From contig DGNI01000050.1 in assembly GCA_002388885.1 (NCBI GenBank), positions 2,179-9,198 of the forward strand: a DNA stretch of 7,020 bases. The letters run 5' to 3'. Below, in pieces: positions 1 to 6,509 of this stretch. The DNA comes from Parvularculaceae bacterium UBA4496. Lineage in GTDB: Bacteria > Pseudomonadota > Alphaproteobacteria > Caulobacterales > Parvularculaceae. Positions within the stretch are counted from its first letter, which is position 1. Each line of letters opens with the position of its first letter. Position numbers and translations under genes: made by a program. A model generated the notes under the pieces. That model saw only the letters and a program-made list of their open reading frames with translations, did no database searches and was not told where the DNA came from.

Positions 1-278
1 CGGCCGCGCCGCAGCACATGCATGGGCTTGTCAGTCATGGCGACCACATTGTCCGCATGACGGATTTCCGCGGAGCTGATTTCGCGTGCTCCTGCAACGA
101 GTGGTTCGAGTTGAGCCTGATCGCCGAAAAAGATGAACCGCGCCTTCAATCCCTTGCGCACTGCATAGGCGACGCCGTCGACAACAGCTTTTGGTCCCGC
201 ATCGCCGCCCATAGCGTCGATCGCAAGCACAAGCTCGTCGCTGCTTGATGCCGAGCCGTTCATCGCTCGATGGTTCAC
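1..278 (-). CDS. plsX: Phosphate acyltransferase PlsX, N-terminal part (runs off left edge)
   Basis: PlsX converts acyl-ACP and orthophosphate to acyl phosphate, the donor used by PlsY in the first step of phospholipid synthesis; it is a peripheral membrane enzyme. About 92 residues are visible. They contain the family's N-terminal signature AIDAMGGDAGP, followed by a VVDGVAYAV helix, FIFFGD, and the downstream IRHADNVVAMTDKP and LRRG segments. The family is usually about 330-350 residues, so most of the protein lies beyond base 1. I place the start at a GTG (278-276) because a GGAG lies 8 bases upstream of it; an in-frame ATG at 263-261 is possible but has a weaker ribosome site. The gene follows the DUF177 gene on the same strand after 118 bases, a common alphaproteobacterial order, and has its own promoter candidate at 368-395. 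Identification is confident; the exact start is not. Confidence 0.93.
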   Translation of the reverse strand, partial: MNHRAMNGSASSSDELVLAIDAMGGDAGPKAVVDGVAYAVRKGLKARFIFFGDQAQLEPLVAGAREISSAEIRHADNVVAMTDKPMHVLRRG

Positions 279-286
279 CCTGTTCA

Positions 287-290
287 CTCC
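287..290 (-). promoter_or_regulatory. Ribosome binding site deciding the plsX start
   Basis: On the minus strand GGAG lies 8 bases before a GTG codon (278-276) in frame with plsX. The in-frame ATG five codons later has only a weak GGGTGA-like site in front of it. This favours the GTG start. Confidence 0.5.
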
Positions 291-367
291 TGACGCATGC
301 CGCTTGCCGGAAGATCGCGGCGCAGAATATGAGCGCCCGGCGCGCCATGCAACGCGCGGCGAAGCGC

Positions 368-395
368 CTTATAGACTATGCAGGACGCTTGTAAA
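368..395 (-). promoter_or_regulatory. plsX: Candidate housekeeping (sigma-70 type) promoter for plsX
   Basis: On the minus strand TTTACA (395-390) and TATAAG (373-368) are separated by 16 bases; each differs from consensus by one base. The predicted transcript would start near 361 and have a GC-rich leader of roughly 80 bases before plsX. The -35 begins 2 bases after the DUF177 stop codon, so plsX may be transcribed both from here and by read-through from the upstream genes. This is a sequence match only. Confidence 0.5.
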
Positions 396-396
396 A

Positions 397-948
397 CTAT
401 TGATTTTCATCACTTTTTTCAATTTTTTCACGTAACGCAGCAAATGGCGAAATATCGGCGCCACGCCCGTAAGTTTCCACAAGGCTTTCTGCTCCCGGCT
501 TGCGCGGAAATGGATCCATGGCAAGCGACAGCTGCTGAACCAGAAACTCGCCGAGATCGAAATGATCGCCCGTGTGGATTTCCGGCCCTTCCTCTTCGCT
601 GTCCACGCTTTGAACTTCTGCGAGATTGCCCGGAACTTGCTCTTCCGGCTGACGCAGGAAAGTAATGTCGAATTCTTCTTCGATCATCTCAGCCATGGGC
701 TCGAGGCTCGCCACGCATTCGCGCGTCAGGCCCCCGCGAAGGACGCCGGACAACCTGATCTCAGAACGTGATGCGGTCATCAAGACGTCACCCTCGAGCC
801 GGTCAACGGCGATGACGCCGAGGCGCTTCGCCACTTTCGTGAGCGCCTCGTCGCCCGCAGACAAGCTGAAAGACCGGCCCCCGCGCGGAATCGATTTGAG
901 ATCAGTCTCAAACGAGAATTCAGGTTCCGTGTCCGCGGGTTCACTCAT
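397..948 (-). CDS. DUF177 / YceD family protein
   Basis: 183-residue soluble protein of the DUF177 (YceD) family, linked in other bacteria to 23S rRNA accumulation; its biochemical activity is unsettled. The family's central segment is visible as LSGVLRGGLTRECVASLEP (about residues 66-84), followed by an acidic EEEFDITF stretch. The C-terminal family block DLGEFLVQQLSLAMDPFPRK is at about residues 131-150. Only one cysteine (Cys78) of the usual CxxC-like region is present, as in many alphaproteobacterial members. The ATG overlaps the stop of the upstream chaperone gene in an ATGA (4 bp), which suggests translational coupling; GAGG lies 10 bases before the ATG. plsX follows on the same strand. 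In many bacteria rpmF sits between the two, but no rpmF-like frame is present here. Confidence 0.9.
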   Translation of the reverse strand: MSEPADTEPEFSFETDLKSIPRGGRSFSLSAGDEALTKVAKRLGVIAVDRLEGDVLMTASRSEIRLSGVLRGGLTRECVASLEPMAEMIEEEFDITFLRQPEEQVPGNLAEVQSVDSEEEGPEIHTGDHFDLGEFLVQQLSLAMDPFPRKPGAESLVETYGRGADISPFAALREKIEKSDENQ

Positions 949-1508
949 TCACTAGCCGCCTCATGAAATTCCGGCGCAGGGAAACTGACAATGCCGCCGG
1001 CGATGCGCTGCGGTGATTGAGACTGCAGCACGTTGTCGGCGTTCCGTACATATATGGCCAGCTTTTGCGCAACTTCGCTGTCGCCGCTTTCAAAAATATT
1101 GCGCGCCATGGCTGCAGCCAGCGCAACACCTGGCTTGTCGCCGCCGAACGCCGTTTCATAGGCCCCGATACGTCCGTAAAAACTTTCCGCGAGTTTCCTG
1201 ATTTTCTTGCCGACGACCAGATCGCCGACGCCCAGTTCACGTAAAGAGTCGTCCATGTTCTGGAACATGGCGTCTAACAGGGACTGACTGACGTCCTTTG
1301 AGACCGCAGCCTCCTTGGCGTCATCGGCCTTAAGGCGGCGCATCAGGAGATAGACGTGCAGCGCAACCATTTCGAAACGCCCCTCGACCGTGTCCGGAAC
1401 CCCGGCGTCCGTATAGAGGCGTTCCGCGCGGGCTTGCTCCACCGCCGCCGCATAGAGCGCCCTTCCGGCCTCAAGCGCCGGGTTCTTTTTGAATAGCGCT
1501 TTGAACAT
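945..1508 (-). CDS. Ubiquinol-cytochrome c chaperone (CBP3/UQCC1 family)
   Basis: 187-residue protein of the ubiquinol-cytochrome c chaperone family. Its mitochondrial relatives Cbp3/UQCC1 assist cytochrome b synthesis and assembly of the bc1 complex (respiratory complex III). The bacterial role is inferred from that family. Diagnostic segments are FEMVALHVYLLMRRL (about residues 45-59), MFQNMDDSLRELGVGDLVVG (81-100), KKIRKLAESFYGR (101-113) and the following AY. I use the ATG at 1508-1506 (MFKALFKKNP) because AGGAA lies 8 bases upstream. A longer reading to 1526 would need a TTG and lacks such a site. It is first in a leftward unit with the DUF177 gene, which it overlaps by 4 bases, and plsX. 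The divergent bamE gene starts 182 bases away. Confidence 0.92.
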   Translation of the reverse strand: MFKALFKKNPALEAGRALYAAAVEQARAERLYTDAGVPDTVEGRFEMVALHVYLLMRRLKADDAKEAAVSKDVSQSLLDAMFQNMDDSLRELGVGDLVVGKKIRKLAESFYGRIGAYETAFGGDKPGVALAAAMARNIFESGDSEVAQKLAIYVRNADNVLQSQSPQRIAGGIVSFPAPEFHEAASE

Positions 1509-1516
1509 CGGGGCGT

Positions 1517-1521
1517 TTCCT
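1517..1521 (-). promoter_or_regulatory. Ribosome binding site deciding the CBP3-family start
   Basis: AGGAA on the minus strand lies 8 bases before the ATG at 1508-1506. It falls inside any longer frame begun at the TTG (1526), supporting the shorter 187-residue protein. Confidence 0.6.
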
Positions 1522-1567
1522 GCCAATGGCCGTCAAAAAACGGCGAAATTAGTGGGATTCAAAAAAT

Positions 1568-1596
1568 TTGCGACAATTTGCAATCGCTGGTATCGA
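1568..1596 (+). promoter_or_regulatory. bamE: Weak candidate promoter for bamE
   Basis: TTGCGA (1568-1573) and TATCGA (1591-1596) are 17 bases apart in the 182-base divergent region. Both boxes deviate from consensus. The predicted transcript would have a leader of about 90 bases before bamE. The same region holds a tandem AATTTGC pair (1565-1571 and 1575-1581) and a GGCA-ATTA-TGCC inverted repeat (1600-1611) that could be operator-like. No strong alternative was seen. Confidence 0.25.
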
Positions 1597-1690
1597 GATG
1601 GCAATTATGCCTCAAAAGCCGGAGGATCAACCCTTACCGGCGCTGTTGGCAGTCCGTTGCACGCTAACCCCGAGTACAGAGACCCGCGTA

Positions 1691-2149
1691 ATGATCAGGA
1701 TCTTACTTCTTGCCCTTGCTGTCTTGAGCCTTCAGGCATGCGTCTCGACACGCTCCAGCCATGGCTATATTCTGGAAAGAGACCAGCAAAACCTGTCGGC
1801 GCAACCGGGGTTCGACACCAAGGATTCCATACTCGCAAAGTTTGGGGAGCCTTCGATGGTCGGCGTCTTTGACCGGAATGCCTGGTATTACCTTTACTCC
1901 TCGGACCAGACCCGTGCTTTCTTCAAGCCGGAAACAACGACACGCCTCGTGGTCGCAATTAAGTTCGACGAAGAGAGCACTGTTTCCAGCATTGATAATT
2001 ATTCGCTTGCAGACGGTGAAGACATACGGCTTGTTTCACGCGAAACGCCAACCCGCGGCAAAACGCTAAACTTCTGGGAACAGCTTCTTGGCAATGTCGG
2101 CGCTCTGCCAGCAGGCATTGGCGAAGAAGGCCCGGTTCCCGGGCAGTAG
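1691..2149 (+). CDS. bamE: Outer membrane protein assembly factor BamE (SmpA/OmlA family lipoprotein)
   Basis: 152-residue lipoprotein of the BAM complex, which folds beta-barrel proteins into the outer membrane. The start chosen gives a classic lipoprotein signal: a hydrophobic helix IRILLLALAVLSL and a lipobox LQAC with the lipidated Cys at residue 17. The mature part matches the SmpA/OmlA domain: HGYILERDQQNL, a helix with DSILAKFGEPS, then NAWYYLYS, followed by beta strands including RLVVAIKFDE and a SIDNYSL strand. The alphaproteobacterial C-terminal NFWEQLLGNVG segment is also present. The frame is open upstream to a TTG at 1568, but those extra 41 residues would bury the signal peptide, so ATG 1691 is preferred although its ribosome site is poor. 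It is monocistronic, converges on thiL (21-base gap) and diverges from the CBP3-family gene. Confidence 0.92.
   Translation: MIRILLLALAVLSLQACVSTRSSHGYILERDQQNLSAQPGFDTKDSILAKFGEPSMVGVFDRNAWYYLYSSDQTRAFFKPETTTRLVVAIKFDEESTVSSIDNYSLADGEDIRLVSRETPTRGKTLNFWEQLLGNVGALPAGIGEEGPVPGQ
2130..2144. terminator. GC-rich hairpin at the bamE/thiL convergence, possible weak terminator
   Basis: A perfect 6-bp inverted repeat GCCCGG-TTC-CCGGGC lies in the last codons of bamE, between two convergent genes. On the minus strand it is followed by CTTCTTC, which is only moderately T-rich, so it could help end thiL transcripts. On the plus strand there is no T-tract. Position is suggestive but function is uncertain. 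Confidence 0.3.
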
Positions 2150-2170
2150 CATTCTCAGCAATAAGCTCGT

Positions 2171-3154
2171 TTACCGCTTGAAATGGTCAAAGCCGGTTGA
2201 CGACGTCTTGATCTCTGCGCCCCTTTCATCAAGCAGGCCGACGCCAGCGCCGCGCGTCAATGATCCGATACGGGTAACTTCCGTTCGCGAAGCCTTTGCG
2301 GCAACAGTTACGGATCTTCGCATGCTTGGCGGCGCGGCGAACAGAATTTCATAATCATCGCCAAATCCCGAAAGCGCGGCCAGCGCGCGCCAGCGGTTAT
2401 CCTGCGCTGCAATCCATGTCCCCGCAGCAGGCGAACGTGGAATTGCCACTGCATCGATCGCGGCGCGCAGACCGGAAGCATTCGCAATATGACCGGCGTC
2501 TGCGATCAGACCATCGGAAACATCAATCGCGGCAGTCGCCAGACCGGCCAACGCCGCACCCAGGCTCAATCTCGGCTCAGGCAAGTGATAGCGCGTAGCG
2601 AGCGAGGCCTTGTCGACGGTCGTGAATTTGAATTCCTTTTTCAGCGCAGCCAGGCCCAAACCTGCATCGCCGATGGTTCCCGAGACATAAAGATCGTCGC
2701 CAAGATTGGCGCCGCCGCGCGGCGTCAGCCCCTGTTTCGGCGGCGTGCCGAAAAACGTCGCCGACAATGTTAGCGGTCCGGTCTTTGTCGCATGCGCCGT
2801 CGTATCGCCCCCAAAAAGCGAAATGCGATAAGTTTCCTGATCCTCGCGCAACCCTTGAGCAAAGAGTTCGATGGCTTCACGCTTGACATTTGCCGGCCAG
2901 ACGCAGCCAAGAAAATATCCCAGTGGCTTCGCGCCTTTTGCGGCAAGATCGGACAGGTTTGCGCGAATGAGTTTGCGGGCCACCAGATCGAGCGGATCCT
3001 TGGGAAGAAAATGCACGCCCGCGACCATCAGGTCTTTTGTCACGACAAGATTTTGCTGTTCGAGCAGCGCAACGTCATCGATCAGATTGAACGCGCCGGG
3101 CGCGCCCGCCGTCAGCGGCGCAAAGACTTCCCGAATGATATCGAATTCACCCAT
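2171..3154 (-). CDS. thiL: Thiamine-monophosphate kinase ThiL
   Basis: 327-residue cytosolic kinase that phosphorylates thiamine monophosphate with ATP to thiamine diphosphate, the last step of cofactor synthesis. Family motifs are in order: GEFDIIREVFAPL at the N-terminus, the metal/ATP-binding LIDDVALL (24-31), VVTKDLMVAGVHF (37-49), RANLSDLAAKGAKP (64-77), GGDTT (115-119), VSGTIGDAGLGL (157-168), DVSDGL (211-216) and GFGDDYEILF (263-272). The length is normal for the AIR synthase-related ThiL family. It is last in the glyA-nrdR-nusB-thiL run, 15 bases after nusB, and probably co-transcribed with it. The nusB-thiL pairing is widespread in Proteobacteria. ATG 3154 directly precedes the conserved GEFDII, so the start is well supported. 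No missing key residue was noticed. Confidence 0.96.
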   Translation of the reverse strand: MGEFDIIREVFAPLTAGAPGAFNLIDDVALLEQQNLVVTKDLMVAGVHFLPKDPLDLVARKLIRANLSDLAAKGAKPLGYFLGCVWPANVKREAIELFAQGLREDQETYRISLFGGDTTAHATKTGPLTLSATFFGTPPKQGLTPRGGANLGDDLYVSGTIGDAGLGLAALKKEFKFTTVDKASLATRYHLPEPRLSLGAALAGLATAAIDVSDGLIADAGHIANASGLRAAIDAVAIPRSPAAGTWIAAQDNRWRALAALSGFGDDYEILFAAPPSMRRSVTVAAKASRTEVTRIGSLTRGAGVGLLDERGAEIKTSSTGFDHFKR

Positions 3155-3169
3155 TAATCGGCTTGCGTT

Positions 3170-3664
3170 CTAAACCTTGATTTCGTCATGGCGCGCTTCT
3201 TTCGCCGCCGCATCGAGGACGGCATTGATGAAGCCGGGCTCATCGCCTTCGAAAAACGCATTGGCGATGTCTACATATTCGTTGATGACGACTTTATATG
3301 GAACGTCAGCGCGCCGGATCATTTCGTAAAGTCCCGAACGCAAAATCGCCCGTACCGTCGCGTCGAGCCGCGACAGCCGCCAACCCTCTGCAAGTTGCCT
3401 TTGCAGATACGGATCGAGCCGTTGCTGTGTCTCTACGGCGCCGCGCAGAATATCGGCGAAGAATGCAGCGTCGGCGGGATGAACGCGCTCGCCCTCTATC
3501 TCGCCGCCCAGCCGGTGTTCCCTGAACTCGCGGATGGTCGCTTCGACGCCCTGGCCGGCGGTTTCCATCTGATAGAGCGCCTGCACGGCGGCAAGCCGCG
3601 CCGCCGACCGCGAAGGTGCGGATTCACGCTTGTTTGCTGTGCCAGTTCCATTTTCCGCCGTCAT
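3170..3664 (-). CDS. nusB: Transcription antitermination protein NusB
   Basis: 164-residue RNA-binding protein that, with NusE (S10), binds boxA and promotes antitermination of rRNA operons. The all-helical NusB fold is recognised from [15 protein letters not shown] (about residues 20-34), an [13 protein letters not shown] helix, [16 protein letters not shown], the hallmark [17 protein letters not shown] and the C-terminal [13 protein letters not shown]. The frame is open further upstream, but that would run into nrdR. ATG 3664 has GAGG 8 bases upstream, overlapping the nrdR stop codon, so translation of the two genes is probably coupled. The N-terminal 20 residues are a polar, probably disordered tail, usual in alphaproteobacterial members, which are longer than the 139-residue E. 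coli protein. thiL follows after 15 bases. Confidence 0.96.
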   Translation of the reverse strand: MTAENGTGTANKRESAPSRSAARLAAVQALYQMETAGQGVEATIREFREHRLGGEIEGERVHPADAAFFADILRGAVETQQRLDPYLQRQLAEGWRLSRLDATVRAILRSGLYEMIRRADVPYKVVINEYVDIANAFFEGDEPGFINAVLDAAAKEARHDEIKV

Positions 3665-3674
3665 GGCGTTCGCC

Positions 3675-4136
3675 TCATTCGCGCTCTGAATCATCCATGC
3701 CGCCCAGAAACTGCTCGAAGTCCTTGGCTTCGCGGAAATTTTTATAGACCGATGCATAGCGCACATAGGCGACATCATCGAGCTTCGCGAGCCCTTCCAT
3801 CACCAGCTCGCCGACTTTCTTCGACTCGATTTCGGTCTCCCCTGCCGCCTCCAGCTGGCGAACGATGCCGGACACCATCTGTTCAACCCGTTCGGGCTCG
3901 AACTCGCGCTTCCTCAAGGCGATGAGGATCGACCGCATAAGCTTGTCGCGGTCGAAGGGCGCACGCTTGCCGGTGCTTTTGATGACCACCAACTCGCGCA
4001 GCTGCACGCGCTCGAATGTCGTAAATCGCCCGCCGCAGGCGGAACATTCACGGCGGCGGCGCACCGAAGCGCCGTCTTCCGCCGGCCGTGAATCCTTCAC
4101 CTGCGTTTCATCGCTTCCGCAAAAAGGGCATCGCAT
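3675..4136 (-). CDS. nrdR: Transcriptional repressor NrdR
   Basis: 153-residue ATP/dATP-sensing repressor of ribonucleotide reductase genes. The N-terminal zinc ribbon has all four ligands: Cys3 and Cys6 (MRCPFC), Cys31 and Cys34 (CSAC), with the conserved [16 protein letters not shown] between them and GGRFTTFER after. The ATP-cone domain starts at about residue 49 with [17 protein letters not shown] and extends through [20 protein letters not shown] and SVYKNF to about 135. Length is typical. It lies between glyA (39 bases upstream) and nusB (10 bases downstream) in one transcription direction. GGGAG is about 10 bases before the ATG. I saw no clear pair of NrdR boxes within the window, as expected because its targets are usually nrd genes elsewhere. 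Confidence 0.97.
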   Translation of the reverse strand: MRCPFCGSDETQVKDSRPAEDGASVRRRRECSACGGRFTTFERVQLRELVVIKSTGKRAPFDRDKLMRSILIALRKREFEPERVEQMVSGIVRQLEAAGETEIESKKVGELVMEGLAKLDDVAYVRYASVYKNFREAKDFEQFLGGMDDSERE

Positions 4137-4175
4137 AATCTGACGTCTCCCTACCCTTTCGCCGCCGACCCCGCC

Positions 4176-5471
4176 TCAGGCGTAAATCGGGAAACGCGCC
4201 GTAAGCGCCTTCACACGCTGTGCGACGTCTTGTTCGGCCTTGCTGTTGTCATCGCCGCCGGCCGCGAGGCCATCAAGCACTTCCGCCATCATTTCACCGA
4301 TCTCGTGAAATTCGGCGACGCCGAAACCGCGCGTCGTACCCGCAGGCGAGCCGACGCGAAGGCCCGATGTCACCGTGAATTTTTCAGGATCGAATGGAAT
4401 GCCGTTCTTGTTACAGGTGATACCGGCTCGTTCGAGGCTTTCTTCCGCTGCGTTGCCTTTGACGCCCTTAGGCCGAAGATCGATCAATGCAAGGTGCGAA
4501 TCGGTACCGCCGGAAACGACGGCATATCCGGCGCCGACGAGAGACCCGGCAAGCGCCTTTGCGTTTTCGACCACGGCGCGGGCATAGGTGCGAAATTCCG
4601 GCTTTAACGCTTCGCCGAACGCCGCCGCCTTGGCGGCGACAATATGCATAAGCGGTCCGCCCTGAATGCCCGGAAACAGCGCCGAACGCACTTTCTTCGC
4701 CAACCCCGCGTCATTCGTCAGAACGAGGCCGCCGCGAGGCCCGCGCAGCGTTTTGTGCGTTGTCGTTGTCACAACATGCGCGTGATCTAGCGGATTGGGG
4801 TAGACGCCGCCCGCCACCAGCCCGGCGAAATGCGCCATATCGACCATGAAGACGGCGCCAACCCTATCCGCGATCTCCCGGAATTTTTTGAAATCGATAA
4901 TCCGCGAATATCCGCTGCCGCCGGCGATGATGATTTTCGGCTTATGCTGTTCGGCAAGGCTCGCAACCTGTTCAAAGTCAATCAGTTGATTGTCTTCGCG
5001 AACGCCGTAGGAAACCGCATTGAACCATTTGCCCGACTGATTGGCTACGCCGCCATGGGTGAGGTGTCCGCCCGCCGCGAGATCCATCCCCAAAAACGTA
5101 TCGCCCGGCTTCATCACCGCCATGAATACCGACTGGTTCGCCTGGCTGCCCGAATGCGGCTGAACAATGGCTTCAGCGCAGTTGAAAAGCTTTTTCGCCC
5201 GCGCGATAGCGATCTCTTCAACTTCATCGACAAACTCGCATCCACCATAGTATCGGCGGCCCGGATACCCTTCCGCATACTTGTTTGTCAGCACCGACCC
5301 GGCAGCCTCAAGTACAGCTTTCGAAACGATGTTTTCCGATGCGATCAGCTCGATCTGCTCTTGTTGCCGGGTCAGCTCCCGCTGCATGGGAGCAAAAAGC
5401 TCGGCGTCGGCTTCCGCTATATCTTCAATGAAAAATCCGGCTGGCGACTCATAGGTCTTACTTACGCTCAT
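4176..5471 (-). CDS. glyA: Serine hydroxymethyltransferase
   Basis: 431-residue PLP enzyme that interconverts serine plus tetrahydrofolate with glycine plus 5,10-methylene-tetrahydrofolate, the main cellular source of one-carbon units. Conserved segments include [58 protein letters not shown], the PLP-binding aspartate in VDMAHFAG (Asp211) and the Schiff-base lysine in [14 protein letters not shown] (Lys240). Near the C-terminus are [16 protein letters not shown] and TTRGF. The N-terminus has about 20 extra residues compared with the shortest family members, as is common in alphaproteobacteria. ATG 5471 is chosen because GGAG lies 8 bases upstream; the frame could only be extended by one codon, a TTG. 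It heads the run to nrdR, nusB and thiL and has a good promoter candidate at 5544-5572. Confidence 0.97.
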   Translation of the reverse strand: MSVSKTYESPAGFFIEDIAEADAELFAPMQRELTRQQEQIELIASENIVSKAVLEAAGSVLTNKYAEGYPGRRYYGGCEFVDEVEEIAIARAKKLFNCAEAIVQPHSGSQANQSVFMAVMKPGDTFLGMDLAAGGHLTHGGVANQSGKWFNAVSYGVREDNQLIDFEQVASLAEQHKPKIIIAGGSGYSRIIDFKKFREIADRVGAVFMVDMAHFAGLVAGGVYPNPLDHAHVVTTTTHKTLRGPRGGLVLTNDAGLAKKVRSALFPGIQGGPLMHIVAAKAAAFGEALKPEFRTYARAVVENAKALAGSLVGAGYAVVSGGTDSHLALIDLRPKGVKGNAAEESLERAGITCNKNGIPFDPEKFTVTSGLRVGSPAGTTRGFGVAEFHEIGEMMAEVLDGLAAGGDDNSKAEQDVAQRVKALTARFPIYA

Positions 5472-5543
5472 CAAAAGGACTCCCGCCTCCTGGGCTCAAT
5501 ATCAACGGTCTATAAAAAACCGATCTGCAAACAGAATTTGCGA

Positions 5544-5572
5544 CCTATAGGGGCAACCGTGACTGGCGGCAA
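5544..5572 (-). promoter_or_regulatory. glyA: Candidate housekeeping promoter for glyA operon
   Basis: On the minus strand TTGCCG (5572-5567) and TATAGG (5549-5544) are separated by exactly 17 bases. The transcript would start near 5537, giving a leader of about 65 bases before the glyA ATG. No glycine, THF or SAM riboswitch pattern was recognised in the leader. Just before the gene there are two purine-rich sites, AGGAGG and GGGAG; the nearer one is spaced for the ATG. Confidence 0.45.
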
Positions 5573-5685
5573 CGCGGCGCGTTATCGCCGGTCAACGAAC
5601 TGCTTTTCACTTGTTACTATTAGCCATCCGCGGATTGATCAAATACCTCCACCGGCGCAGCAGGAATGTGCACGAAACAGCCGTT

Positions 5686-5740
5686 ATTTATTCAATTCTC
5701 CGAAACTTCATGTGTATCGCGCTTGAATATATACATAATC
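5686..5740. promoter_or_regulatory. AT-rich patch upstream of the MucR-family gene, possible promoter/operator
   Basis: A distinctly AT-rich patch with many T-A steps (TTATTTATTC, GAATATATACATAAT) stands out from the GC-rich surroundings. A poor promoter match, TTCATG (5707-5712) and TATACA (5730-5735) with 17 bases between, lies in it. MucR proteins are known to bind AT-rich DNA with T-A steps and often repress their own gene, so this is a plausible autoregulatory site. That is inference from the family. Confidence 0.35.
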
Positions 5741-5812
5741 CCCGTTACCGCCTTCTTCGGGGCGGGAAAAACAACGCAATTACTGCGTGCTTTGGCTGAT
5801 TCTAAGGGAAAG

Positions 5813-5838
5813 CGAGCGTCAGGCACCCCGGACGCTCG
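5813..5838 (+). promoter_or_regulatory. Hairpin in the leader of the MucR-family gene
   Basis: A perfect 8-bp inverted repeat CGAGCGTC / GACGCTCG with a 10-base loop ends 14 bases before the GGAG ribosome site and 27 bases before the ATG. It has no T-tract, so it is not a simple terminator. It may stabilise the mRNA, insulate the ribosome site or act as a protein or sRNA target. The structure is visible; the function is unknown. Confidence 0.45.
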
Positions 5839-5852
5839 GGATCAGTCGCAAT

Positions 5853-5856
5853 GGAG
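5853..5856 (+). promoter_or_regulatory. Ribosome binding site deciding the MucR-family start
   Basis: GGAG (within GGAGAAG) lies 9 bases before the ATG at 5866. The earlier in-frame ATG at 5851 overlaps this site and has no ribosome site of its own, so the protein most likely begins MAIKKQ. Confidence 0.7.
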
Positions 5857-5865
5857 AAGACTAGA

Positions 5866-6336
5866 ATGGCAATAAAAAAGCAGGATGCGTCTGACCCCGT
5901 CAGCGCCATCCACCTCGCTAGCGACATCGTCGCGGCATATGTCGGCAATAATGCGGTTAAAGCCGACGAACTACCCACCCTGTTACAGGACGTATATGCA
6001 GCCGTTTCCGGACTTGCCGAGGAAGGCGCCGCCTTCATCGCCAACCGCGAACCTGCGGTGCCGATAAACAAGTCTGTTACACCCGATTTCGTGATCTGCC
6101 TTGAAGACGGCAAGAAGCTGAAAATGCTGAAGCGCTATCTGAGGACCCATTACAATCTGTCGCCTGAAGAATATCGGCGCAAATGGAGCCTTCCGGCGGA
6201 TTATCCGATGGTCGCGCCGAATTACGCCAAGCGGCGATCGCAATTTGCGAAAGACATCGGCCTTGGCACCGCGGCGACGACCAAAAGGCGCCGGCCAGCC
6301 AAGAAAAAGAAAGCGACGCGGAAAAAACGAAGCTAG
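5866..6336 (+). CDS. MucR/Ros family transcriptional regulator with altered zinc site
   Basis: 156-residue protein of the MucR/Ros family, zinc-finger-type DNA-binding regulators of surface polysaccharides, motility, virulence or cell cycle, now viewed as H-NS-like. The N-terminal part (about 15-60) is the helical oligomerisation region, with the family's LASDIVAAYVGNN and ELPTLLQDVYAAV. The DNA-binding domain starts around VTPDFVICLEDGKKLKMLKR (71-90) and continues with EEYRRKW, LPADYPMVAPNYA and FAKDIGLG. At the four Ros zinc-ligand positions there are Cys78, Asp81, Tyr91 and Tyr96 (His95 adjacent) rather than Cys2His2. The C-terminal tail (140-156) is almost all Lys/Arg, which could add non-specific DNA contact. 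It is transcribed alone, divergent from glyA, and followed by a terminator at 6459-6498. The paralogue and target genes cannot be told from sequence alone. Confidence 0.93.
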   Translation: MAIKKQDASDPVSAIHLASDIVAAYVGNNAVKADELPTLLQDVYAAVSGLAEEGAAFIANREPAVPINKSVTPDFVICLEDGKKLKMLKRYLRTHYNLSPEEYRRKWSLPADYPMVAPNYAKRRSQFAKDIGLGTAATTKRRRPAKKKKATRKKRS

Positions 6337-6458
6337 CGCTGGCCGCCTGCTTCCGCCTCGTCAAAACGCACGTTAACCATGCCGCAAACCTGATGCATTC
6401 GAAAAGCATTTTGCTTGCGACCGCATCAGGCTTGACGATCTTTGCGATGGTTCAAAGG

Positions 6459-6498
6459 GCGCCTGGTCCCGTCCAAAAACACGGGATGGCGCGTTTTT
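6459..6498 (+). terminator. Rho-independent terminator downstream of the MucR-family gene
   Basis: The arms GCGCC (6459-6463) and TCCCGT (6467-6472) pair with ACGGGA (6481-6486) and GGCGC (6488-6492). This gives a 6-bp upper stem with an 8-base loop, a small internal loop and a 5-bp lower stem. A run of five T follows one base later (6494-6498). The hairpin begins 122 bases after the stop codon, so the transcript would carry a sizeable 3' untranslated region. Confidence 0.75.
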
Positions 6499-6509
6499 GA
6501 CTCAAATTT

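Larger units (their letters stand above)
5472..5865. other. Divergent glyA / MucR-family intergenic region (394 bases)
   Basis: This stretch contains the glyA promoter candidate (5544-5572) on the minus strand. On the plus side it holds an AT-rich patch (5686-5740), a small ACGCA-ATTAC-TGCGT inverted repeat (5774-5788) and a GC-rich 8-bp hairpin (5813-5838) close to the MucR-family start. I see no credible gene: the frame open on the plus strand from 4830 to 5726 is mostly antisense to glyA. No tRNA was recognised. Confidence 0.6.

Noticed and set aside
1589..1630. Minus-strand promoter TTGATC / CATAAT for the CBP3-family gene
   Set aside because: The spacer is only 15 bases and the -35 is weak, so it was not listed as a feature.
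1568..1690. 41-residue upstream extension of BamE
   Set aside because: It starts at a TTG without a ribosome site and would place the lipoprotein signal in the middle of the protein.
3188..3925. Plus-strand frame of 245 codons
   Set aside because: Antisense to nusB and nrdR; the Arg/Pro/His-rich product is typical of a shadow frame in GC-rich DNA.
5472..5543. Glycine, THF or SAM riboswitch in the glyA leader
   Set aside because: The leader is only about 65 bases and I see none of the conserved aptamer sequences.
4830..5726. Long plus-strand frame of 298 codons
   Set aside because: It is mostly antisense to glyA, whose conserved motifs fill the other strand. Its product has no recognisable domain, and no ribosome site was seen.
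5740..5768. CCGCC / GGCGG hairpin near 5748-5764 as a terminator
   Set aside because: It is followed by an A-run, not a T-run, on the plus strand, and on the minus strand the T-run precedes it.
6393..6500. Small frame of 35 codons with a hydrophobic segment (MHSKSILLATASGLTIFAMV)
   Set aside because: No ribosome site precedes it, and its second half is the terminator hairpin at 6459-6498. A real small protein is possible but not supported.
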